64,000 nt of DNA from Aradus depressus (taxonomy: Eukaryota; Arthropoda; Insecta; Hemiptera; Aradidae). Each line of letters starts with the position of its first letter. Within the stretch, counting starts at the first letter, position 1. Shown in pieces: positions 54,321 to 64,000 of the stretch. Both the position numbers and the translations under genes were made by a program. Under the pieces are notes generated by a model. It searched no databases, was not told the origin of the DNA, and was given only the letters and a program-made list of their open reading frames with translations. The stretch spans positions 24,760,051-24,824,050 of the forward strand of contig OY759218.1 of assembly GCA_963662175.1 (NCBI GenBank), read 5' to 3'.

Positions 54321-55851
54321 AAAGACTGTAAATTTAAAAAGAAAAACTTTGGGGTTTACGATAATAAAACTCAGAAAAAAAAAAAAAAAAACTTTTACTA
54401 CTTAAATTTTTTAACAATAGTTTAATTTAGAATAATTTTTGTTCTTCACATAACTTACATAAATTGTAAACAAATATGTTCGCCCAATGCTAAAAATGAG
54501 GGCAGATTTGTCTATTTCTAGCTGAGGAGTTGTATGCCTTTTATGTCAGTATGAGTATAAAAGGATACTACGCAATCTTTTCAAAATAAGACACTTTTCT
54601 TCTCTAAAATGAGTTTTATTTGGTTAATTTTCAATTTTATTCTACAAGACCTTCTTGATAAGCTATAATATACATACATATATTTTGAAATTAGATCTAC
54701 CTATATAAAAAATATATTTCAATACCTTATAAGTAAAAGGCCATATATCAAAATTTTATGGAAAATGAAATCTACATTAAAAATTCGATGTAGAGTTTTC
54801 ACCAGAATGTCATGAATCCAAAAAATGACAAACTGTTCGACGTCATTTGTGAGGTTTTTGGGACAATATGACCGTTTAGAAGTGAATTTCAAATCGTGTT
54901 CTCGCAAAAGGACAAACATATAATAATAAATAAAAAAGAAATACTGTTACAAATTAATAAAGTCAGTAAATTTGGTATAACCAGTAGAGTAGCAAATTAT
55001 TCATTTTTACATGACAATCCTATTTTTATTTTTTAAATGTTATATCTTGCGAATTTATAGTGTCTCATAAGAAAAATATTCTTATTAAAAAAAAAAAAAG
55101 TGTATTTGTTTCCATTACGTTTTCAAGGTAAATGGAATGAAGGATTTAGAATAAAATTTAAAATTGGAAGCATCAAAATTTGATCAGAACATAACCTTAA
55201 ATATTCCGTGGATTGTAAAACTTCTTCTCACATTTATTGCTTGCAGTCCTTCTTCTGCATCTTTTAATGGGAACGAGAACTTTAAAATTATTTATCAATG
55301 TAAAATATAATTTAATGATTTATACAGTTAGATTACTTTTTTTCACTTATTTATGAAATGTTCTCTCACTCTCTTTTGCACATTCCTCACCACAATACAT
55401 ACACCATTGCGCGTTTTTATATTTTTGTTATACTACGCACTTTTTTAAATAGTTTTAATACATTACCTATTGTATTTGCATATCACACGACACTGACGTC
55501 ATATTTAATTTTCTAAAACCTCACAAATGTAGCTGTTCAATTCGTCACAAAGCCAATGTTTATTAGGGATCAGTGTTCCCAACCCATGTCTTTAAGAAAT
55601 GTTTTTATCTTATTTTCTAAATGTTCCTAAAATGTTGTCCACGTTTTTGGTTTACATTGTACATATAAATATATTATTATAGACAAAAAGTTATTTTTTT
55701 TCAGTGTAAAGAGACATAATCATTAATAAGAATAATAACTGTATAAATCTGTCTCATTAAAAAAAAATAAAGAAAAAATGACAAATGTATTATTCATTGT
55801 TCATATACATATCATTTCACAATAAATTTAATCATTAATATTAAGCCGCCC
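54321..55851. other. Intergenic DNA downstream of beta-COP, unassigned
   Basis: AT-rich, no recognised gene or element. The part next to 55852 is the presumed 3' UTR of beta-COP. An ATTAAA (55827-55832, minus) and an AATAAA (55558-55563, minus) are candidate poly(A) signals. Confidence 0.4.
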
Positions 55852-55923
55852 TCAAACAGTCGATGGTATAGATTGCCTCTTCTGCGTCATGCTAATTTTG
55901 TCTCCTAAACTCAATGCCATGCC
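55852..55923 (-). CDS. betaCOP: beta-COP last exon (23 residues and stop)
   Basis: Acceptor TTTTTTTTCAG. It encodes [20 protein letters not shown] and ends STV-stop, continuing RAKSQ of the previous exon as in other animals. Too short to appear as an open frame. Confidence 0.95.
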   Translation of the reverse strand, partial: GMALSLGDKISMTQKRQSIPSTV

Positions 55924-58900
55924 CTGAAAAAAAATTTAATAAGTTTGTAATTACATATTAACATGAAAGATTTCTTAAATAATAACATTAAAATAAAAAT
56001 AATAATTTAAATAATAAAAGAGATAATTAGTTATTGTGATTATTCACGCCCGGGCTTTAACTATGAGGTCATATCGCCTAGTACCAGAGTGCTCTTTTGT
56101 CGCTCTGGTGAACATGAACCCGACTCTACTCTGAGAGTCCTAAATTTTGCCAACTCCGGTTTATTCACCTAGAATAGGGGTCTTCAACGAGTACCTGACA
56201 TCGCACAGGCTCGGGACCATCGATTAACGTCCCATCCGAAGGACGGCGTACTTAAGTTTATTTTACCTGCCAGATAAAATAAACTAAGGGCCTCGGTCGG
56301 GTTACGAACCCACGATCTTGTGCTCAGAAGACAAGCACGCATACTACTGAGCTACCGGCGCCCTCTTTCAATGAACGCGAAGGGCGACGTGCTCAAGGTT
56401 TTTTCAGCTCCCAGATAAAAAACCAAAGAGCCTCGGCCGGTACCCGCGATTTTGAGCTTAGTAGACAAAATGCTACTGCTACCTCTGAGCTACCGACGTC
56501 GTCAAATGAAATTATATATAAAAAACAGGTTAAATGGTATTATAAATAATAATAGCCTTTTTATTTGCTTCCTTAAGGTTCACAATAATAATAGTAATAA
56601 ATATACATTTGTACAAATTGGAAACTAGGCCCATCTTTGGACATAGGCCTCTCCCATTTTATTCCGTACACCCCTGTCCCAGGCCGACCTGTGCCAGAGA
56701 CTCCCTGCTAACCTGTCCAGATCGTCCCGCCACCGCACCATAAATAATAATATGACTATTTAAATAATACAAGAATATTTAAAAAATATATAATGGTAAA
56801 GTGTGCTCCGTGCCTATACGTAAAAGGGTTTTGTAGGTCAATTTCTTCATTTTGTACAGCGTGGAGTGATGTGATTAATAGTGACAGGCTATCTACAGGT
56901 TGCCATCGTGTTCCAAACATCATCGGCAGTCGAAAGAAATGTAAAAACAAACGTATACTGATGCCGCCGCCCATCCATCCTACCATCGAGGTCCCGCACC
57001 AGCTGGGTTGTGTATATGCTTATGAACATAGAGTTAAATACCGCTAAATATGATTAAAAATATATATTCGGCTATATGCAGTCATGTTTCAAAGAGAACC
57101 CTCGATTCTTTCTACGTTTAAAAAAAAAGTTGAATTATAAAAAGTGAATTTTTATTATACTCTTCTGATTGACATTCAATTTCATTCTTCTTTTAAAATT
57201 TGCTCTTCACTATTTAGGCCCTTCGGCATTTACATTCCAAATTGGGTTAATGACATCTTAATGCTAAAAATTGCGATACAAACCTGGCTTTTGGCTCTTA
57301 TTCTGATATGACCAGTGACTGGAGCATTTGGTTTGTTGAAGGGTTTTTCAATACTCAAATTCGCCAAAGCATCTTCTCCAAAAATTGAACGGGCGTACAT
57401 ATTGGCGGCCATAAATCCACATTGGCCGCAAAGAGCTTTTTCCGGAGTCAAACATTTCATGTTGGTGCTTTTCAGCAGATGTGCTAAATACTCGTGTAAG
57501 TCAACCAAATGAGTATTCACAGAAACCTGAAAAAAACAAACAAAAAAAAACATGTAAAGTTTGACAGGTAATGTCCTCATTGGGTGTTGGCTTTAAATAT
57601 GGAATTCATGTCAATACATTCATTACATCAGCAGCTATTGGGATTTATGAGTTGAGCCCCTTCTGCCGATTCCGCTGAAAATTGAATCCAATTTTGTGTC
57701 GATACATTCATTACAACGGCGGTTATTAGTTTTTGAGTTACGCCTATCCCCTAGTCCCCCCTCCCCGTTGGCCGATTTGGCTGAAGATCGATAGGTGTCA
57801 TCCTTTTCGGTTTTTTTGGTCACGATACATTCATTTTATCGGCAGTTATTAGAGCTTTTATGCTAAGCCTCCCCTCTAATCGTCCCTCCCCTTTGGTCGA
57901 TTTGGCTAAAAAAACAATAGGTGTCGTTGTTAAAGGGTTCTGAATTCGCATATAATTGCGTTTTGTTCGTTTCATGTCGATACATCTATTTTCTATAGGG
58001 AGTTATCGTGTTCTCGACACACAGACATGTGTTTTCTTCATATTTTGAATCTAGAGGTCGGAAAACATGAAATTCCGTTGAAAACTCCGCATCCAATTTC
58101 TGATCGATTACATAACTTCCCCTATACTTCATTTAGCTGGGGAAGTAAAATATTGTGTTTTCGGGAAATATTACGAAGTATACATAATATGTTAATCGAT
58201 TGTTAGTCTATCAATTTTCCTATAACCCCTCCTCCCCATTCTTGTCTGACTTGGCTGATTATTTAGAGGTGATCATATATATAAAGCTGAAAATGTCTGT
58301 GCCTTGTACCGCTAAACTCACGAACGGCTTGATGGATTTGATTAATTTTTTTTAAAATTTGTTCGTCATCGTCTGTGGAAGGTTATAGGCGTATTAGTAC
58401 CTCAATATCTGGTCCATCCCAGCATCCACCCACGCAATCTTTGTAACTCAAAAACCACTGCAATGATTAATAAGGAATCTTTTTGAATAGATAAGTTTTA
58501 TCTACCGGAAGGTTAAGGTCTATTTTTTAATCAACCCCTGGTCCATCCCAGCATCCACTCACGCAATCTTTGTAACTCGAAAACCATTGCAACGATTAAT
58601 GAGAAATCTTTTTGAATAAATTAGTTTTAGCTCCAAAGCTAGCGTTACTACAGTTGAAGGACTATAAGCCTTATTCCGTATGAATAATTGAAAATTATAA
58701 CATGAATGTACTGTCGAGGAACTGAATAGCCTTATAGGAGATATTGGGAGAAAAGTCAAAGTTCCCCGGGCAACGCCGGGTATTACTGCTAGTTTACTAT
58801 ATTTAGAAAAAATATAACGATTATTAAAAAGGGCGACAAGAATTAAAACAAAATTATTGATAAAAAATGAATTTTCCATATATTTTTTACTTCCTCAGCT

Positions 58901-61900
58901 ATAAGAATGTGATCGGTCAGAAAGAAGTTGAGTTTTCACCGGCATTATGTTTTTGGACCCCTTGATTCCAAAAAAAATAACAGTTCTGTCTGTGAATATG
59001 ATAATTCCCAATAGAATGAATGTATCAACACGAAATGTTATATATGGGTCAAGAACCCTCTAAGGACGACACCCATTTTCAGGCAAATCGGCCAGAGTGA
59101 AGAAGGGAATTAGGGAGGAGGCTTAACGCAAAAACTGTAATAACTACCATTGTAATGAATGTATTGACACAAAATATCATATATAGATTCAAAACCCAGT
59201 ACTGACGATCATTATTTTCAGCGGAATGGACGGAAGAGGAGGGGGGTTGAGAGGAGGCTCAACTCAAAAACCACAATAACTGCCGATGTAATGAATTTAG
59301 CGACACAAAAGTTAGTATGAGGATTTAGAAAACCCTATGTAAGTCAACTATTGACGGTCACCATTTGCGCATTATGAGAGCGGGTATTGTCATGCCTGAG
59401 CATGAAAATTTGACCAATACTTTCTGCAAATGAACGCACAACAGGTTGAAAAATTAAAGAAAATCCGCGCAACTGATGTACAAAATAGATTTTTAAATTT
59501 TGAGGGCGCCGGTAGCTCAGTGGTATGCGTGCTTGCCTTCTGAGTCAAGATCGTGGGTTCGAAACCCGGCCGAGGCCCTTATTTTATTTTATGTGTGAGG
59601 TAAAATAAACTTAAGCACGCCGTCCTTCGGACGGGACGTAAAGCGATGGTCCGGAGCCTGTACGCCTCGCTAAAGACCCCTGCCCTAGGTGAATAAAAAT
59701 TTAGGGAAGGCAAAATTTAGGACTCCCCCAGCAGAGTCGGGCTCATGACCACCAGAGTGACGAAAGAGTGCTCTGGTAGTAGGCGATATGACCTCGTAGT
59801 TAATGCCCGGGCATGAGTCATAAAAACTATCATTTTGTGCATTGCCTACCCAATGCTGTCCGTGGAAGCCATAAACCTACAGCAAATACTAAGAGGCATT
59901 CTTCTGTTAATTTTTAATGAATTAAAATATGAGAAAAATTGGAAAATCCTATTTCAAATACGCAAAATAAGTAAAAATAAATTAATAAATGGAGAAAAAT
60001 CTTCAAATATGTAGTTATAAGCATTCCTGCTGAAATATGCACTATAAAATTCAGGGTATATGATCCCAATGTCAGGATTCATGGTGAAAAAAAATAAATA
60101 ATAAAATGTACAAAATCATAGAAATTAGGTCTCTACTTATATGTAACTACTGAGTTGAAAGCCTTCTAGTTAGTTACCTTAAATAAGAAAAAAATAAATA
60201 ATTACCTTGTTCTCCCATTCGAATTCAGCCCACATTTGTCTAAATTCAGTGTCGGAACAAGCTGCAGGAACAATATAATCCATGATGTCTATGTGAATAT
60301 CATTCAGAACGACAACATTTCTGTCTGAAGCAGCCCCACTAATGTCGTAAACTGGAAAAATAAAAGAAATGTAAGATAAAACCAAATATCAACTTGGTAA
60401 ACAACCCTAGAATGTATGGTTCAAACTTTAGGAACGCATTTTTGGGAGATTCAAGTAGCAAAATACTTCTCCTACTCGACATTAAAAACGCTTCCTCAAA
60501 GGGTTATTACAGCAGAAAAAAAAAATATATATATCTTCAAAATATATCGATTAATCTTTAGACTAAATAAAAATTTACTGAAATGAAAGTAGAACATTGA
60601 ATAAGAACAACAATTAGTATTATTTTTTATATAAGAATAATGTAACTTGTATCAACTAATAGCGCTCCTACAACAATCAACAGGTATGATAGAGGATGCC
60701 AGTAACCCAGAGGTGGCATGCATAACTTCTGACATCAAGATCGCAAGTTCGAAACAAGGCTGGGAGGTGAAAAAACCTTCAGCTTGCCGTCCTTCAGAAG
60801 GGACGTTAAGCGATGATCCCGAGCTAGTACGATGTCAGGTACTCGTTAAAAGTCAGGCTCATGTCCACCAGAGCGCGATATGACCTCGTAGTTGAAGCCC
60901 GGGCATGAGTCACAATAACGAAGACGAAAACGCAAGCAGATGTACCAATTACACAAATATTTTCCTCGAACTTCAGAAACTACTACAATTTTTGGAATTT
61001 TAGAATTGTTTCTTCAATTTAGGGATAGAACTACATGCAAGATATCATGAAAATTGGCTAAATATAAGTTAGTAAACTTCGAAAAATTCATACATATTAC
61101 ATATTTATACTAGAAAGTTCACCCGGCATTGCCCAGGAGTTGCTATGTTATAAATTATCAAAAGATGTCTAGGACATGACATGTTGTCCCTCACTATGTG
61201 ATTGAGTTTTAATTTCTAGGAACTAATAAGTACAATTCTATGAGAAAGTCCTCATTGCATCACCGCCAATGTACTTCCCCAGAACAAATTAATCAATTAA
61301 CTTTTCGCTATCCCTCGAGATCCAGTCGTCGATGGTTTGGACTAAAAATCAATAGTTTACTTACATAGGGGCTTCTGAATTCTCATACTCAATTTTGTGT
61401 AGATACACATTCTCTACATCGGCAGTTTCTAGGGTTTTTGAGTCGAGCCCCCTTCCCTTCTACCGATTTCGAGGAAACTTAATAGGTGCAGTCTTCATAG
61501 GGTTTTGAATTAAAATAGATATTTCAACATTACATCGGCAGTTATTGGGGTTTTTTAATTGAGCCTCCCCTCTGTCACCCCCTTCCCTTTGGCCGAATCC
61601 GCTGAGAATTGATGTGTCGTCCTTATGGGGATTTGAATTCCCATATGAAATTTTGAGTCGATACATTCATTACAGCGGCAGTTATTAGAGTTTCTGTGTT
61701 AAGCCTCTCCCTATACCCCTCCTTCCCTTTGGCTAATTTGGTTGAATATCACTAAGTTTCGTACTTAAGAAGTTCTGGATACACAAATCAAAACATTGAT
61801 ACTATCAGGAATTATAGTTCAGATACACAGAAATTTGTTTTTCATTTTTGGAATTAGGGTGTCGGAAAACATAAAATTCTGATGAAAAGTGCATAACGTA

Positions 61901-63662
61901 ACTTACATAACTTCTATACTTCGTATAGCTCGGGAAGCAAAAAGACTCGCTCTTTGCGAAATATCATGCTATCCTAAGATCCATTCGGAAAAAATATGAA
62001 TATGTAAGTACCTACCTATATTACCAAATATGATTCCATTTTCAGTAGAAGCAACTTTTACGTTAGCTTTAATGTTACAAAAATCGTGGGGTGCAAGCAC
62101 GCATGGCTGTGGCTTTTCTACCAGCTTCAAGTCTCCAAGAGTCGCAAGCTCTAGTGTGCAATTCTGAAGTGTATCGCCTAAAAAAATACGTATATATCAT
62201 TTTCACATTTAATTCTAAGGTCAGTGCTACTATTACACTATTATAAATACTACGTTACAGGCAACAAGTCGCTCAATACTATTTTGACTCCAGTACAGTA
62301 TTTTTGATATAGTCGAGTCCACTTGAACGTTCTGGGAACTCTTCCTCCCGTCCACTAACCGACCTTCCACCCCCCTTCACCCACAACCAAGTCCAATTTA
62401 TAACCTCTTTATAGGGTGTATTAGATAATTGGAAACAAAAATAGTCGTCGGTAAATCATTGGCTATGTACTTTCCCAGCATAAAATAATAAATTGCGTTT
62501 TTGCTCTCCCTCCAAAGCCAATCGACAGTTTGGGCTAAAACACAATATTTGACTTACATAGAGGCTTCTGAATCCTCATACTAAATTTTGTGTCGATACA
62601 TTCATTACAACGGCAGTTATTAGAATATTTTAATCGACCCCCCTGATCCCTTGTTCCCAATGACCCACTTCGCAGAAAATTAATAGGTGGCATCCTTATG
62701 GGGATTTAAATTTACATTCATTACATTACATCGGCAGTTATTGGGATTTTTGAGTTGAGCCTCCCTCCCCTTCAGCTGAATCCGCTGAAAATTAATAGAG
62801 AAGGAAGTTAACAAAACTATAATGTTTATACATTGACGAATAAATAGGTTTATTAAAAAAATATATGTATGGGATTTTTTTACTACTGGATTTAAATTGT
62901 ACACCCTCAAATATATTTTTAAAAAAACACTTTCAAATCATAGCAAAGAAAGTTCATTTTTCGTTCACCAGTGATATAAAAGATTACTAGAGGGCACCAG
63001 TAGCTCAATGGTATGCGTGCTTGGCTTCTGAAGTCAAGAACGTGGGTTCGAAACCCGACCGAGGCCTTTAGTTTATTTAATCTGGGAGGTAAAGTAAACT
63101 TAGGCACGCCGTCCTTCGGATGGGACATTAAGCGATGGTCCCGAGCCTGTACGATGTCAGGTACTCGTTAAAGATCCCTGCCCTAGGTGAATAAAAATTT
63201 AGGGTAAGCAAAATTTAGGACTCCCTCAGTAGAGTCGGGCTCATGTCCACCAGAGCGACGAAAGACCTCGTAGTTAAAGCCCAGGCGTGAGTCATAAAAC
63301 CTAACCTACAAGATTTCTATTTCCCAAGGATCCCGGTAATTGAAATACTAAAAACATAAATTTGACATACCTGTCTGATTGACAATGAACACATCGAGGA
63401 CGATATCATACTGATTTACATGCACATAGGCTTCAGCATATACTGGATCAGAAAATCCGGTTAACTGTGTCACTTTGTTCAACTTGCTAGCCGATAGTGG
63501 CATCTCTGTAGAACTGCTAGTCGACAATGGACCACCAACCGCTTGGTTCAAACTCAACTCAAAAACATTCTCTGAGCCCAATTCTGTGGATCGCAATGAA
63601 GACAGTTGTAAAAATGAGACCGGATCGTCAACTTGAATCGTCTGCACTGATTTTTCTTTAGC
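55852..63662 (-). CDS. betaCOP: Coatomer subunit beta (beta-COP), C-terminal part, five exons
   Basis: Exons 63662-63371, 62177-62016, 60351-60206, 57526-57284 and 55923-55852 join in frame (304 residues plus TGA). Beta-COP is a core subunit of the COPI coat, which drives Golgi-to-ER and intra-Golgi vesicle traffic. Recognisable stretches of the conserved appendage domain are [108 protein letters not shown] and [12 protein letters not shown]. The last exon is only 24 codons ([18 protein letters not shown]...), matching the usual C-terminus. The full protein is about 950 residues, so roughly two thirds lie beyond the right edge. All junctions are GT-AG. Confidence 0.97.
56036..56365 (-). mobile_element. 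tRNA-derived SINE, near full length
   Basis: Minus orientation. The head at 56365 reads GGGCGCCGGTAGCTCAGTAG, the B box is GGTTCGTAACC, and the end is CCCGGGCGTGAATAATC. In the last intron of beta-COP. Confidence 0.88.
56380..56504 (-). mobile_element. tRNA-derived SINE, 3'-truncated
   Basis: Minus orientation. GACGTCGGTAGCTCAGAGGT head and a body up to GAGCACGTCGCCCTTCG. It directly follows the neighbouring SINE in tandem. Confidence 0.75.
56545..56740 (-). mobile_element. 3' end of a non-LTR retrotransposon with (TAA)n tail
   Basis: Close match to 2454-2665: minus-strand GGTGGCGGGACGATCTGGAC, CAGGCCGACCTGTGCCAGAG (complement view), and an ATAATA tail. Confidence 0.7.
57284..57526 (-). CDS. 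betaCOP: beta-COP exon (appendage domain)
   Basis: 81 codons, phase 0 at both ends. [20 protein letters not shown], then [20 protein letters not shown] and [18 protein letters not shown]. Donor GTTTGT. Confidence 0.97.
57560..58148 (+). repeat. ACTTCCCC-family modular repeat with right end
   Basis: Four CGGCAGTTATT-type modules, then GTCGGAAAACATGAAATTCC, TTTCTGATCGATTACATAAC and the right end TTCATTTAGCTGGGGAAGT (to 58148). In a beta-COP intron. Confidence 0.75.
58273..58792 (+). mobile_element. Short non-autonomous Helitron
   Basis: Starts TCATATATATAAAGCTGAAA after A and ends ...CCGGGTATTACTGCTAG before T with the CCCGG/CCGGG hairpin. 520 bp, nearly identical in layout to 22233-22755. 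In a beta-COP intron, in antisense. Confidence 0.9.
58895..59400 (-). repeat. ACTTCCCC-family modular repeat
   Basis: Minus orientation. It begins at plus ACTTCCTCAGCTATAAGAAT, and modules with AATGAATGTATCGACA-type sequence follow. Confidence 0.65.
59504..59829 (+). mobile_element. tRNA-derived SINE, full length
   Basis: GGGCGCCGGTAGCTCAGTGG head with intact A box, B box GGTTCGAAACC, body and GCCCGGGCATGAGTCATAAA end. It is the best preserved promoter of the family in the window. In a beta-COP intron. Confidence 0.92.
60206..60351 (-). CDS. betaCOP: beta-COP exon (appendage domain)
   Basis: 146 nt. [49 protein letters not shown]. Acceptor TATTTTTCCAG, donor GTAATT. Confidence 0.97.
60680..60922 (+). 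mobile_element. tRNA-derived SINE, decayed
   Basis: GATGCCAGTAACCCAGAGGT head, AAGTTCGAAACAAGGC B-box remnant, CAGCTTGCCGTCCTTCAGAA body, GCCCGGGCATGAGTCACAAT end. Internal deletions. Confidence 0.75.
61265..61945 (+). repeat. ACTTCCCC-family modular repeat, nearly full length
   Basis: Has both a left end (ACTTCCCCAGAACAAATTAA at about 61272) and a decayed right end (TTCGTATAGCTCGGGAAGC near 61938). Modules with CGGCAGTTATT recur between. About 670 bp, the most complete copy in the window. Confidence 0.75.
62016..62177 (-). CDS. betaCOP: beta-COP exon (appendage domain)
   Basis: 162 nt. [53 protein letters not shown]. Acceptor TTTTTTTAG, donor GTAGGT. Confidence 0.97.
62440..62815 (+). repeat. 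ACTTCCCC-family modular repeat
   Basis: Decayed left end (ACTTTCCCAGCATAAAAT), then two CGGCAGTTATT modules. It breaks off at 62815. Confidence 0.6.
62990..63309 (+). mobile_element. tRNA-derived SINE, full length
   Basis: AGAGGGCACCAGTAGCTCAA head, B box GGTTCGAAACC, body, and a CATAAAACCTAACCTA end with CCTAA repeats. It lies 62 bp from a beta-COP exon, in the intron. Confidence 0.9.
63371..63662 (-). CDS. betaCOP: beta-COP exon (first within the window)
   Basis: 292 nt, phase 0 entry. [32 protein letters not shown], then [20 protein letters not shown] and [13 protein letters not shown]. This spans the linker to the start of the appendage domain. Confidence 0.97.
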
Positions 63663-63679
63663 CTGAAACACAAAAAATA

Positions 63680-63869
63680 TAAATACTAATGAATAAAAAA
63701 CTTAGAACTAGTCAAAAAATTTCACTTTATTTATATGAACACAATATATTTCACTCGTTAGAGCATTCTCAAGTGTACAGACAGATACAGACTGAGTGAA
63801 ATATATTGTGTTCATATAAATAAAGTGGAATTTTTTGACTAGTTCTTAGTTTTTTATTCATTAGTATTC
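63680..63869. mobile_element. Inverted-repeat element next to a beta-COP exon
   Basis: Arms 63680-63756 and 63795-63869 are near-perfect complements (AACTAGTCAAAAAATTTCAC, ATATGAACACAATATATTTC). They end in ATACTAATGAATAAAAAACT and its complement, the same outer sequence as the element at 34343-34650. It starts 18 bp from the exon's acceptor. Confidence 0.75.
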
Positions 63870-64000
63870 ACAATGAATTTCCACAAGATCTCTGGCGAAA
63901 ACATCTCTAAAAAATATAAAGGTGAGCAAAACCTTCTTATTGGGCTGAGAGAGAGAACTTGGGATTTCTTTGGAACTCGATTATATACATTTTAGTATAC
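63870..64000. other. Beta-COP intron, window end
   Basis: No exon recognised. The next upstream beta-COP exon is outside the window. Confidence 0.4.

Overview
This is a window of a eukaryotic nuclear genome, most likely an arthropod and probably an insect. It is AT-rich, its exons are small with GT-AG splice sites, its introns reach 14 kb, and interspersed repeats fill most non-coding DNA. The conserved coding exons read as animal proteins. The Helitron, tRNA-derived SINE, non-LTR, hAT and Tc1/pogo elements are of the kinds common in insects. I cannot name the species.

Three gene models are supported by consistent splice phases. (1) On the plus strand at 2794-8362 is the 3' part of an unrecognised lysine-rich protein (five exons, 259 residues to the stop). 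(2) On the minus strand from 49418 down to 16669 is a complete 13-exon gene. It encodes a secreted 782-residue protein with a signal peptide and EGF, EGF-like, LamG, EGF, LamG, EGF and LamG modules in that order, the pikachurin/agrin/perlecan type. One of its introns uses a GC-AG splice pair. (3) On the minus strand from 63662 down to 55852 are the last five exons (304 residues) of the coatomer beta subunit (beta-COP); the rest of that gene lies beyond the right edge. Genes 2 and 3 point the same way, with about 6.4 kb of repeats between them.

The main story is in the mobile DNA. Four Helitrons share a 3' hairpin and a CTAG end. Two are short non-autonomous copies (22233-22755 and 58273-58792). 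One is a 4.7 kb element made almost entirely of two minisatellite arrays (42401-47096). The fourth (8405-9614) is a chimera that carries part of exon 6, intron 6 and exon 7 of the LamG gene. It lies 42 bp past the stop codon of gene 1 and about 14 kb from the source exons, in inverted orientation. A plain Helitron still sits in the source intron exactly where the captured segment ends, so donor and product of an exon capture can be read in one window.

Other elements include two hAT insertions with clear 8-bp target duplications (20568-21219, 37333-38125), a pogo/Tigger element (5146-6139) and a decayed transposon with a DUF7869-like protein (about 30408-34343) that holds a 503-bp foldback insertion. 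There are at least nine tRNA-related SINE copies, one nested inside another with a 13-bp duplication, and several 5'-truncated non-LTR fragments. An abundant modular repeat with ACTTCCCC/GGGGAAGT ends is present in about 14 pieces. A set of inverted-repeat elements carries a hammerhead-like core motif. I see no rRNA gene, no convincing functional tRNA gene and no CRISPR array.
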